NCBI GenBank assembly: GCA_030141605.1
Contig: JAQGDQ010000136.1
Location: 372,001 to 436,000, forward strand
Source of the DNA: Tubiluchus corallicola
Taxonomy: Eukaryota > Priapulida > Priapulimorpha > Priapulimorphida > Tubiluchidae
Direction: 5' to 3'
DNA: 64,000 bases
Below are positions 52,801 through 57,720 of the stretch, one piece after another. The position numbers were made by a program, and so were the translations under genes. The notes beneath the pieces are model-generated. The model saw only the letters and a list, made by a program, of their open reading frames with translations, did no database searches and was not told the origin of the DNA. Numbering within the stretch: position 1 is the first letter of the stretch; every line of letters begins with the position of its first letter.

Positions 52801-55005
52801 GTTTGATCACGTTGTTTCACATGGCTTTTTGTGATTGGCAACAGCAGTAATTCTAGTCACACACCATGAAAATCTATCTGTAACAAACTTCTGATGCAAA
52901 CTTGCACATGACAACTTTTGCACAAAACAGTGTCCATGTAACCTTAACTAAACATGTGACATTTGACAAAATGGTTGTTTTTGTCAATCTTTATTGACCT
53001 GATCTGATTTGTCTGATACAAATTTTTGAACGAAGTTTGCACATGAGTTTCTCTGAAGACAGAAAATTAGCCACGTTTAATAAAAATTAATAAAAATGTG
53101 ACAAAACTGGTAAATTAGTGTTAACAAAAATCTATGTCAGACAAATTGTTGCAGACAGATTTCGCTTCGTGTGCACTGGGTATAACATCAGTATTACACT
53201 GCTGGCTTTTTGTAAATTTACACAAATATCCTAACAATTAAAAACTTTGAAAATGAAACTCGTGAAAGTTTTACTGAAAACTATGAACCTATTGTCAAGT
53301 TCTCTTTTTGAATCGGGTATATCCACAGCTGGTGTTATAGCCTAATCGGCAAACTTTTGTCTAAATTTAGAACTCTCAGTCAGCAAGCATATGGTAAAGC
53401 ACATTTCAAAATATAAACAAGTCTATTATTGCTTTGACTTTCTATTGCTCCCACCTCTGTGGTAAGGCTTTGATTAGCTCCGTTCTGCAGCAAATACTTG
53501 ACCACACTGTCATGGTTTTCCTGGCTAGCCATGTAGAGGGGCGTGAAGCCATTTTGTGACTGTACATTGACTGAAGCCCCATTCTGAATGAGAATCTTTG
53601 TTACTTCATCTTGACCAGCTAAGGAGGCAATGTGAAGTGCAGTGTTGCCTTTCTGTAACAACATTAACAACATGTAACAACAACAGAGGTCCAGGTTTGA
53701 CAACCAAAATACAAAAAATTTTTAATAGAAGAAAGCAGTGTAGGAATTTAACAGAAAAACTTGTTTGTTTTAAGATAAATGCTAAGGTGCTTGAACTAGC
53801 AGCATTCAGCCAGTACAAAAACATACCACTATATAGCAGCATCTTGTAAATAGGCACAATCATCACCAGTGATAACAAATGAATGAATAATAATTAGTTC
53901 ATCACTGTCTAGATTTTAGAAAGTTCAAATCATTACACAGGTGAGTGTTTGTTTGAAAAGCGCACGGACACAAATTCAAACTGCATTGAAGATCGAGTTC
54001 ATTACAGGTGAGTTTATGTTTGTAAAAAGCTGATCTCTCAATGACTTTGGAGTCTCTTTAAGAAAAAGAAATTATAAGGCCGAGAAAGAAAAGATCTGTC
54101 ATGCACGCCTGTAGCAAGCTATATGATTCTGATTATTGACAGTTCCTTAGATGTAAAATGAGTGAGTCCGATTCCCAGATGTAAATCGAGCATAATGATA
54201 ATCAGTTGACTATGAAAAACAGATTGTATAGTTTAATTTAAACATTTTCTTCACAGGAATATGTAACTGAGCTGCAATAAGTTAACAATGCAGTAACAAC
54301 ACTTACTTTCGTAGCCGCATTGACATTAGCGCCTCTTTTGAGAAGCTCTGTTACTATATTAACGTGTCCTTCCTTAGAAGAGAGATGCAGAGCATTTAGA
54401 CCATTCTGAAATAAAGACCTTCTGTCAGCACTATTTAAATAAAATGTATATTTGTATTTTATGCAAAAACATGCCATTTGAGATGAAAATTTTGTGTAAG
54501 ATATCATTGAACATGCCTAATAAAAAAAATGCAATAAAAAATTGCTTCATCGACATAACTAAGAAGCATTTAACAGTGGATAATTTTAACCATGGTACTC
54601 GCAAAATTGTGGTTTTTAACAATGCAATTTCACTGTAGGCCATATAATTCCTTTCAGCTGGTGTCTCAAGATTAAGAAAGGCAGCAACTGCTTTCTGATC
54701 TGATGAGCAGATTTATCAAGAGGATAGAAGAGTTTCTTGTTATACTGATATCAACATGCACTTCCGTGAAAAAAGTAATAAAAAATTCAGAAAGTCAGAA
54801 GGTCAATGTTTTTTGACGGAATACCAATTATGAATAAAAAGGCTTTTTAGAGCTTTAGAAGCAACAAAGATGGAATAAATAAATAAGCCAGTGAAACACA
54901 TACAGCATTACTAGTGTTGATGTCGGTGCTTCCTTTCAAGTATTCCAAAACTTTCTCCAAATTTCCGCTTCGTGCCGCCCGCAGAAAGCTTGCATTTCCA
55001 TCACT
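691..55005 (-). CDS. Ankyrin (UNC-44/Ank2/ANK1-3 type), partial gene, 23 coding exons
   Basis: Adaptor that links membrane proteins to the spectrin cytoskeleton. Seen: 24 ankyrin repeats (residues 1 to about 750 of the visible part), a Thr-rich and acidic linker, then ZU5-ZU5-UPA. Exons, high to low: 54904-55005, 54307-54405, 53455-53652, 52210-52593, 51298-51495, 49607-49804, 47528-47725, 46394-46591, 45639-45836, 45108-45305, 44193-44390, 43255-43537, 41157-41249, 40324-40427, 39583-39738, 38922-39094, 4546-4770, 3979-4139, 2834-3045, 2443-2647, 2234-2330, 1556-1784, 691-844. All have GT-AG borders and matching phases, with no frameshift or in-frame stop, so the gene looks intact. The N-terminal start exon and everything C-terminal of mid-UPA are missing from this model. 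Repeat order and linker match family members closely. Which paralogue it is cannot be told; many invertebrates have one or two. Confidence 0.95.
845..1555. other. Ankyrin intron
   Basis: Intron between the two UPA exons. Contains a short inverted pair around 1341-1368 (GTGCTAGG and CCTAGCAC), otherwise nothing recognised. Confidence 0.6.
1556..1784 (-). CDS. Ankyrin exon: UPA domain
   Basis: 229 bp, phase 2 to 0. [35 protein letters not shown] and [14 protein letters not shown], ending RSRDVE. The UPA domain packs against the two ZU5 domains and regulates interactions in vertebrate homologues. Acceptor CTTATAG, donor GTATTGC. Confidence 0.96.
2234..2330 (-). CDS. Ankyrin exon: ZU5-UPA junction
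   Basis: 97 bp, phase 1 to 2. [18 protein letters not shown] then [10 protein letters not shown]. Acceptor AACTACAG, donor GTGAGTT. Confidence 0.96.
2443..2647 (-). CDS. Ankyrin exon: second ZU5
   Basis: 205 bp, phase 0 to 1. [38 protein letters not shown] and [10 protein letters not shown]. Acceptor ACATAG, donor GTAAGTG. Confidence 0.97.
2834..3045 (-). CDS. Ankyrin exon: end of first and start of second ZU5
   Basis: 212 bp, phase 1 to 0. Contains [16 protein letters not shown] and [19 protein letters not shown], then [15 protein letters not shown]. Acceptor TTCCTAG, donor GTAAATA. Confidence 0.97.
3046..3978. other. Ankyrin intron with scattered AGCTGA words
   Basis: Intron between ZU5 exons. 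From about 3270 to 3920 the words GAGCTAGC, AGCTGAC and TCAGCTGAT recur many times without a fixed period. This looks like decayed simple repeat or low-complexity sequence; no gene seen. Confidence 0.4.
3979..4139 (-). CDS. Ankyrin exon: first ZU5 domain, second half
   Basis: 161 bp, phase 2 to 1. [19 protein letters not shown], then [16 protein letters not shown], very close to protostome ankyrins. Acceptor AATGCAG, donor GTAATAA. Confidence 0.96.
4546..4770 (-). CDS. Ankyrin exon: first ZU5 domain, spectrin-binding core
   Basis: 225 bp, phase 2 to 2. Encodes [17 protein letters not shown], then [10 protein letters not shown] and [14 protein letters not shown]. The D-A-R tripeptide is the loop known from vertebrate ankyrins to be needed for beta-spectrin binding, and it is intact. 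Acceptor TTTGCAG, donor GTGAGTC. Every isoform that keeps spectrin binding should include this exon, whichever 5' exon is used. Confidence 0.96.
5098..5216 (-). CDS. Candidate alternative first exon of a short ankyrin (MGGTLRC type)
   Basis: ATG at 5216 opens 39 codons ([20 protein letters not shown], then [16 protein letters not shown]) ending in AG at donor TTGAG/GTATATG, phase 2. It lies only about 330 bp upstream of the ZU5 exon in transcription order. Spliced on it would give ...[17 protein letters not shown]. The frame stays open upstream without another ATG, so this could also be part of a longer exon. Confidence 0.5.
6417..6469 (-). CDS. Weak candidate alternative first exon (MKMKSS type)
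   Basis: ATG at 6469, directly preceded by an in-frame TAA, opens 17 codons ([17 protein letters not shown]) and stops at donor AAACG/GTAAGC in phase 2. The peptide is short, so a chance match is a real possibility. Confidence 0.25.
7449..7558 (-). CDS. Weak candidate alternative first exon (MATVNGG type)
   Basis: ATG at 7558 in a strong Kozak context (AAACATGG) opens 36 codons ([19 protein letters not shown] ... [10 protein letters not shown]), then an in-frame TAG. Donor AAAC/GTAGGT, just before that stop, leaves phase 2 and fits the ZU5 exon; the better-looking donor TAG/GTATTT four bases on would include the stop. A CRE-like TGACGTCA sits 6 bp upstream of the ATG (7564-7571). Coding-like, but the splice site is poor. 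Confidence 0.25.
7564..7571. promoter_or_regulatory. CRE-like palindrome TGACGTCA
   Basis: Perfect CREB/ATF half-site palindrome just upstream of the candidate start at 7558 on the minus strand. Such 8-mers also occur by chance. Confidence 0.25.
11399..11539. repeat. 22-bp perfect direct repeat, 119 bp apart
   Basis: TTTTAAGCTCAACCAGCCCC plus AG occurs at 11399-11420 and 11518-11539. The intervening sequence is not repeated. It may be a recombination scar or a target-site-like duplication around a small insertion. Confidence 0.85.
15951..15994. repeat. 22-bp perfect tandem duplication
   Basis: CCATCTCAATAATCTTAATG plus AT occurs twice head to tail. Confidence 0.95.
20467..20621 (-). CDS. 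Candidate alternative first exon of a short ankyrin (MTIMVIK type)
   Basis: ATG at 20621 opens 51 codons: [20 protein letters not shown], then [15 protein letters not shown] and ending FPEMKRG, followed by TG of a split codon at donor GGATG/GTAGGTT. An in-frame TAA lies two codons upstream of the ATG. The second half is rich in Arg, Asn, Asp and Trp and looks coding. Phase 2 fits the ZU5 exon (TG+C = Cys, then FLVSF). The sequence resembles no domain I know. Inferred to be an N-terminal cap of a repeat-less ankyrin. Confidence 0.58.
28023..28062. repeat. 20-bp perfect tandem duplication
   Basis: TGTTGTGTCTCCATCTACTG occurs twice head to tail, just upstream in coordinate of the candidate exon 28175-28229. 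Confidence 0.95.
28175..28229 (-). CDS. Candidate short internal exon feeding the ZU5 exon
   Basis: 55 bp with a strong acceptor (TCGTGTTTTCAG) and a consensus donor (TCAAG/GTAAGT). In the open frame it enters in phase 1, encodes [16 protein letters not shown] and leaves in phase 2, which fits the ZU5 exon. Spliced after 33581-33632 it gives ...[15 protein letters not shown]...YYS-FLVSF. The frame is also open for about 90 codons upstream without any ATG, so a longer exon cannot be excluded. Confidence 0.5.
30172..30659. mobile_element. hAT-like non-autonomous element (degraded)
   Basis: Left end CAGTGCCGTATTATCC and the reverse complement of the right end AAGTGCCTCATTATCC form imperfect terminal inverted repeats. 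Further in, GGGCCCTTAGGCTTCG pairs with GCCTAGGGGCCC in inverted orientation. CAGTG ends and the GGGCCC-AGGCT words are common in hAT MITEs. No clear 8-bp target duplication is preserved and no transposase is present. Confidence 0.4.
33581..33632 (-). CDS. Candidate alternative first exon of a short ankyrin (MGKLVRL type)
   Basis: ATG at 33632 in a good context (GAAAATGG), preceded in frame by TAA, opens 17 codons [17 protein letters not shown] and stops at donor CTGGAG/GTAGGTG in phase 1. That phase does not fit the ZU5 exon directly, but it fits the 55-bp exon at 28175-28229, which converts phase 1 to phase 2. The second residue is Gly, so N-myristoylation is conceivable but not supported by a clear consensus. 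Confidence 0.5.
34612..34625. promoter_or_regulatory. 14-bp palindrome with a CRE core
   Basis: ATGTGACGTCACAT is a perfect 14-bp palindrome centred on TGACGTCA. It lies about 100 bp downstream of the candidate exon 34722-34855 and about 1 kb upstream of 33581-33632, so it could serve as a promoter element for the latter. Function is inferred. Confidence 0.3.
34722..34855 (-). CDS. Candidate alternative first exon of a short ankyrin (MVVANDS type)
   Basis: Seen: an ATG at 34855 opens 44 codons ([20 protein letters not shown] ... RETDRVF) and ends with the split codon AG at a near-perfect donor, TTTAG/GTAAGT. An in-frame TGA lies a few codons upstream. The peptide is charged and coding-like, and base composition is visibly richer in G+C than the intron around it. 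The donor phase (2) is exactly what the ZU5 exon at 4770 needs, giving ...[16 protein letters not shown]. Inferred: a promoter upstream drives an ankyrin that lacks the 24 repeats, comparable in layout with vertebrate AnkG119/AnkG107. Alternatively it is an unrelated small gene or chance; the strong donor and phase argue against chance. Confidence 0.6.
36807..36955 (-). CDS. Candidate alternative first exon with a hydrophobic anchor
   Basis: ATG at 36955 (second ATG 36925) opens 49 codons ending at donor AAAAG/GTATGTG in phase 2; an in-frame TAA lies upstream. The peptide has a hydrophobic stretch ([20 protein letters not shown]) followed by a basic tail ([12 protein letters not shown]), the pattern of a signal anchor with its basic side in the cytosol. 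By analogy only, vertebrate small ankyrin-1 also has a hydrophobic N-terminal anchor. Fit to the ZU5 exon is by phase alone. Confidence 0.35.
38922..39094 (-). CDS. Ankyrin linker exon D (last before ZU5)
   Basis: 173 bp, phase 0 to 2. Encodes [19 protein letters not shown] through NRAPQQH plus GG of a split Gly codon. Acceptor TTTGCAG, donor GTGAGTG. The split codon is completed by the first base of exon 4546-4770, about 34 kb downstream, to give G-F-L-V-S-F. Confidence 0.92.
39583..39738 (-). CDS. Ankyrin linker exon C
   Basis: 156 bp, phase 0 to 0. Starts [18 protein letters not shown] and carries [12 protein letters not shown], comparable with the EELLVPSKE motif of vertebrate ankyrin linkers. 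Acceptor TTTCTAG, donor GTATTCT. Multiple of three, so a possible cassette exon. Confidence 0.88.
40324..40427 (-). CDS. Ankyrin linker exon B
   Basis: 104 bp, phase 1 to 0. Encodes [19 protein letters not shown] followed by ALGDDSVMP. The short ELGDDSL-like motif in this linker is shared with vertebrate ankyrins, which supports the exon. Acceptor TGCTAG, donor GTAAAGG. Confidence 0.87.
40584..40828. repeat. CT/GA microsatellite
   Basis: About 245 bp of almost pure polypyrimidine on the plus strand, mainly CT dinucleotides with interruptions, in the intron between linker exons A and B. It reads as polypurine GA on the transcribed minus-strand RNA. It creates long spurious ORFs on both strands. 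Confidence 0.95.
40829..40884. repeat. 27-bp tandem duplication next to the CT repeat
   Basis: CTGCCCTTCACTTTCACACT occurs twice, 27 bp apart, separated by CTCTCCC, directly after the CT microsatellite. Confidence 0.85.
41157..41249 (-). CDS. Ankyrin linker exon A
   Basis: 93 bp, phase 1 to 1, so it can be skipped without changing frame. Encodes a non-repeat segment beginning [16 protein letters not shown]. Borders are TAACTAG and GTACGTT. The sequence has no strong family signature; it is placed here because both splice sites and the phase fit between flanking exons. Confidence 0.8.
41250..43254. other. Ankyrin intron (2.0 kb)
   Basis: Intron between the last repeat exon and linker exon A. 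AT-rich, no exon, element or RNA recognised. Confidence 0.6.
43255..43537 (-). CDS. Ankyrin exon: repeats 23-24 and start of linker
   Basis: 283 bp, phase 0 to 1. [17 protein letters not shown], then the half-degenerate last repeat with [18 protein letters not shown], a hallmark of animal ankyrins at the end of the repeat stack. A Thr-rich run (about eight Thr) and an acidic tail (MSDSEDEG) follow and open the linker. Acceptor ends TTTAAG, donor GTAGGTT. Confidence 0.95.
44193..44390 (-). CDS. Ankyrin exon: repeats 21-22
   Basis: 198 bp, phase 0 to 0. [17 protein letters not shown] and [17 protein letters not shown], ending DAKTV. The MHLCAQED and VACHFGQ wording is close to that of nematode and insect ankyrins. 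Donor GTATGTC. Confidence 0.94.
45108..45305 (-). CDS. Ankyrin exon: repeats 19-20
   Basis: 198 bp, phase 0 to 0. [17 protein letters not shown] and [17 protein letters not shown], ending NAKAK. Acceptor TTTAG, donor GTGCGCT. Confidence 0.94.
45639..45836 (-). CDS. Ankyrin exon: repeats 17-18
   Basis: 198 bp, phase 0 to 0. [17 protein letters not shown] and [17 protein letters not shown], ending HAAAK. Acceptor ends in ACAG, donor GTAAGAA. Confidence 0.95.
46394..46591 (-). CDS. Ankyrin exon: repeats 15-16
   Basis: 198 bp, phase 0 to 0. [17 protein letters not shown] and [16 protein letters not shown], ending LTTK. Acceptor ATTTTAG, donor GTAGTGA. Confidence 0.94.
47528..47725 (-). CDS. Ankyrin exon: repeats 13-14
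   Basis: 198 bp, phase 0 to 0. [17 protein letters not shown] and [17 protein letters not shown], closest in wording to protostome ankyrins. The 14th repeat belongs to the part that binds ion channels and cell-adhesion molecules in vertebrate homologues. Donor GTAAGAA. Confidence 0.95.
47997..48308. mobile_element. Tigger/pogo-like MITE
   Basis: 312 bp. Ends CAGTCATACCTCGGTTTTCG and its exact inverted counterpart CGAAAACCGAGGTATGACTG, flanked on both sides by TA (47995-47996 and 48309-48310), as expected for Tc1/mariner insertion. Additional inner inverted words (AATCGGTTTTCAAAC) occur. No transposase reading frame, so it is non-autonomous. It sits in the intron between repeats 11-12 and 13-14. 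Confidence 0.88.
49607..49804 (-). CDS. Ankyrin exon: repeats 11-12
   Basis: 198 bp, phase 0 to 0. [14 protein letters not shown] and [17 protein letters not shown]; the [11 protein letters not shown] stretch is nearly invariant in animal ankyrins. Acceptor TTTCAG, donor GTAGGAA. Confidence 0.95.
50396..51050. mobile_element. hAT-like non-autonomous element with 8-bp target duplication
   Basis: 655 bp flanked by the perfect direct repeat TAATGGGG (50388-50395 and 51051-51058). Ends are CTAGGAATGTCTCAAAG and, reversed, GGGATGTCAAGAATCTG, which share GGRATGTC. The 8-bp duplication and TAGGGATGTC-type ends point to hAT. Interior is AT-rich with no transposase. It lies in the intron between repeats 9-10 and 11-12. 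Confidence 0.65.
51298..51495 (-). CDS. Ankyrin exon: repeats 9-10
   Basis: 198 bp, phase 0 to 0. [17 protein letters not shown] followed by [17 protein letters not shown]; ends DELTI before donor GTAAGTA. Both repeats match the canonical ankyrin order at these positions. Confidence 0.95.
51924..52004. repeat. 40-bp imperfect tandem duplication
   Basis: TGGAATTCGACCCACTC occurs at about 51927 and 51967, with the following AGTAAATRCATG also shared. Period 40 bp, a few mismatches. Confidence 0.8.
52210..52593 (-). CDS. Ankyrin exon: repeats 5-8
   Basis: 384 bp, 128 residues, phase 0 to 0, four repeats in one exon: [14 protein letters not shown], the atypical repeat 6 ([13 protein letters not shown], which lacks the usual TPLH entry as in all canonical ankyrins), [14 protein letters not shown] and [13 protein letters not shown]. 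Donor GTAGGTTTT, acceptor TTTTCAG. Confidence 0.95.
52594..53454. other. Ankyrin intron
   Basis: Between repeats 3-4 and 5-8. AT-rich; nothing recognised. Confidence 0.6.
53455..53652 (-). CDS. Ankyrin exon: repeats 3-4
   Basis: 198 bp, 66 residues, phase 0 to 0. Starts [17 protein letters not shown] and ends LTTE; the second repeat has the family motif [14 protein letters not shown]. Acceptor TTACAG, donor GTGGGAG. Confidence 0.95.
54307..54405 (-). CDS. Ankyrin exon: repeat 2
   Basis: 99 bp, 33 residues, phase 0 to 0, a single repeat starting [14 protein letters not shown] and ending NAATK. Donor GTAAGTG, acceptor TTCAG. Adjoins repeat 1 without gap when compared with the family order. 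Confidence 0.95.
54904..55005 (-). CDS. Ankyrin exon: repeat 1
   Basis: 102 bp, phase 0 at both ends, 34 residues starting [15 protein letters not shown]. Acceptor is TTCAG before AGTGAT; donor is AATGCT followed by GTATGTG. In vertebrate ankyrins an exon also begins exactly at the equivalent S-D-A-N-A-S, so the initiator Met must lie in an upstream exon not identified with certainty here. Confidence 0.93.
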
Positions 55006-55450
55006 CTGAAATAAACAAACAAGTATAACTATATTACTCTATTAAAATTATTCAGTCGACAGTAGTAGTATTCCCCAATTCCACAAAAGAATTTACTGCT
55101 GCCTAATGGTAAATTAGCTTGGTGCTCCTACAAATGTGCTAACCAAATTGTGATGCCAGCTTACTCTAGAACTTGAATAAATTAGGAGCTAGAGTAAACC
55201 CTTGAGGAACAGTAATAAATTAACAAGTAGAGCCCAACGAACAAGTAATAACAGTAGCCTTAGAAGCCACAAACAGCATATGCAGGAATTGATATATCGA
55301 GTTAAGAAGCGAAAATTGTAAGAAATATGATTAAATAGATGAAATCAAACACGTTGAACTCAGTATCAAGTTAACTTAAACAATCAAAAATCCAAAAAAA
55401 AAAATTAGTTAGAAAATCAGAAAATCAAAGACCAAAAATCCAATCAGTTT

Positions 55451-55507
<57 letters not shown>
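55451..55507. repeat. TAA trinucleotide microsatellite
   Basis: About 19 perfect copies of TAA upstream of ankyrin repeat-1 exon, in the presumed first intron. Confidence 0.95.
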
Positions 55508-56040
55508 CACTGTCAGTCTGTCATGGAAGCTTATTATATCTATGATCTTGAGTTACGTTTACGTTAAACTCATTAATGATCTTAAAACCAACTTTATAAT
55601 CATTAACTCGATCAAGATTAATATCATTGGGTTGCAATTTCGCTGAAATGCAAAGCATTAAAAAATATTGGATGCTCTAAGTTCTTCATGAATCCTTTTG
55701 TCAACTGAATCATTATTCACTGCTGTATAAAATTTATACGAATAAAAGATTAATAATATCAGCGCCAAGCTGAATGAATGAAGCAAGAGAATGAAGTTTA
55801 TAAATACAAATCCCAGAACTGTTTAAACTTTACGATTGATCAGGAATGATGGCGTCTTGTAAAAGTTGAAATGAATAAAAAACAGCAATCACGCTAATGT
55901 AGGAAGCAGATATACTACACTGAATACTGCAGAAACGAAGCCAGCCGGTGTATCTCCTTTGAACAACGAGAGCAGAAAACATCTTATGCAAGACGTGAAA
56001 GACTAAAGATTGTGGTGAAAAGTTAAGCACCGTCAGCTCT

Positions 56041-56182
56041 AGATGGTCTTGGGTTGATGGGTAAGCAAGCAGGCTCTATGTAAGCAATCGTTCTGCATAT
56101 ACGCACATAAAAGATGGTCTTGGGTTGATGGGTAAGCAAGCAGGCTGTACTTAAGCAATCGTTCTGCATATACGCACATAAA
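56041..56182. repeat. 71-bp tandem duplication
   Basis: Two adjacent copies start AGATGGTCTTGGGTTGATGG (56041 and 56112) and end ACGCACATAAA; they differ at only a few positions (CTCTATG versus CTGTACT), so the duplication is recent. Confidence 0.93.
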
Positions 56183-57117
56183 AGCACTCTGTGACTCAGT
56201 TAGTTAATAACAAAAGTAAAATCAGACATTCCACCTTAATCGTAGAAATTTGGGACAGATCAAGCAGGCAGGTAAAATACACAAGTCTGGTAACTTAGCG
56301 TTTAAGTTTAGGTTAAAATATTTGTTTATTTATTAATAGAAATGCACACACACGCGAAAAAGAGAGGAAGAGGAAGAGAGAAGGGGGGAGAGACGAACTA
56401 TAAATCCAGAAAAATATAAGGACACACACTTTTTCTAGATTTAGCATTTGTTTGTACTGAAATAAAATTAAATAAGCCTTAATGAGTGCAAAACAATTTC
56501 CATACAGCAGCTGGCCAGCAATAAACCATTAAAACCACGTGACCTCATAACAGCTATAATGTAGGGCCTACGTACGTGCAATCATGCATTAGTCACTGTA
56601 ACACACTAGCAGTACCGCCTACAGCAAGTTCTAAAGTTAATTAGCGTATTCTGGCTTCCTCATGAACCTGCATACTCTACGGCTTCTTCAAGCTAAAAAC
56701 CGCAAGGCTCAACAACTGTTTATAAACAACGTACAGCCAAAACATTTTTACGTCTAATTTTAGTCGAATTTATTCCTAACACATGCAAATATTCAGCTTG
56801 TACCGTGTCACCAGAAACTAGCAAGGGAAGCATCTACTGAAAAAAGTTTAATGAACCTGACACAGCTATGTTGATAGCACTTTTCGTTCCCAGGTTTCAA
56901 CCCGGGAAAAAACGCATAGTGAAACCAGACGCAAATCTAAAAGCTCATACGCACCTCAACACACGGTATAATGATTATACGAGTAAAAATTTGACTTATA
57001 AACCTGGTATCACATTTTGTCTGTGTTTCACCTGCTTAACATTGTCATAACTTGTTCAGTTTCACTAATTTTTATCCGCGAGCTCTAGGATCGCGGATCC
57101 AGGAGAAGCCATACGTT

Positions 57118-57720
57118 GTTGAGTCATGAAATTTGCAGGGAGGACAGCTGAGGTAGGGGCTCAGACAATGGTAAAACTGGGATTATTTAACGGACAGAGA
57201 TAGGAACCAAACTGTGAAAATTTAGGCATTTTGAGTTATGTTAACTTGCAAATGCAAAGGGCTATAAACAAACACGAAACTCGCGAGGAGACAGCTGGGA
57301 TAGGGGGCCTTGAGAAGTGTGTGGTGAACGGTGACCTCAATGAAAGGGTCAACGACAACAGACATCGGTTTCCATTCAATTCCTCTTAGGGCTTTACATA
57401 AAATTCATCCGTATTTAGGTATTTCTGGGTAGGATACGTAATTGGGCTTTCAAAAAGCTGGGATTCTTTAAAGACCCAAAAGAGGAGCCAAAATACATTA
57501 CATTGAGCAAATCTAATATTATAGTAACTAAAGTCGTGAAACTTGCAAGATAGACACCTGTAGCAGGAGCTGAGAGAAAAGTGTAAATAAAAAAAGTCTC
57601 GGATTGTTTACAGGTCCGAAGGAGGAAAACGTGAAAACTGGGGCAAATGGCTTTGTCCGCCAAGTCATATCATCAAATAACTCCTAAACTGTAGAATGCA
57701 GAGTCACAAAATTTCAAATC
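57118..57720. repeat. Diverged repeat block with two alternating motifs
   Basis: Motif A resembles GTCRTGAAAYTTGCARG (57122, 57278 as ACACGAAACTCGCGAGG, 57535, 57704). Motif B resembles CTGGGATTATTTAACGG followed by a GAACC/GAGCC word (57178, 57460, 57598). The order A-B-A-B-A-B-A is kept although units differ in length. No intact reading frame spans the block, so it is either an old satellite-like expansion or a decayed repetitive coding sequence. Confidence 0.5.
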
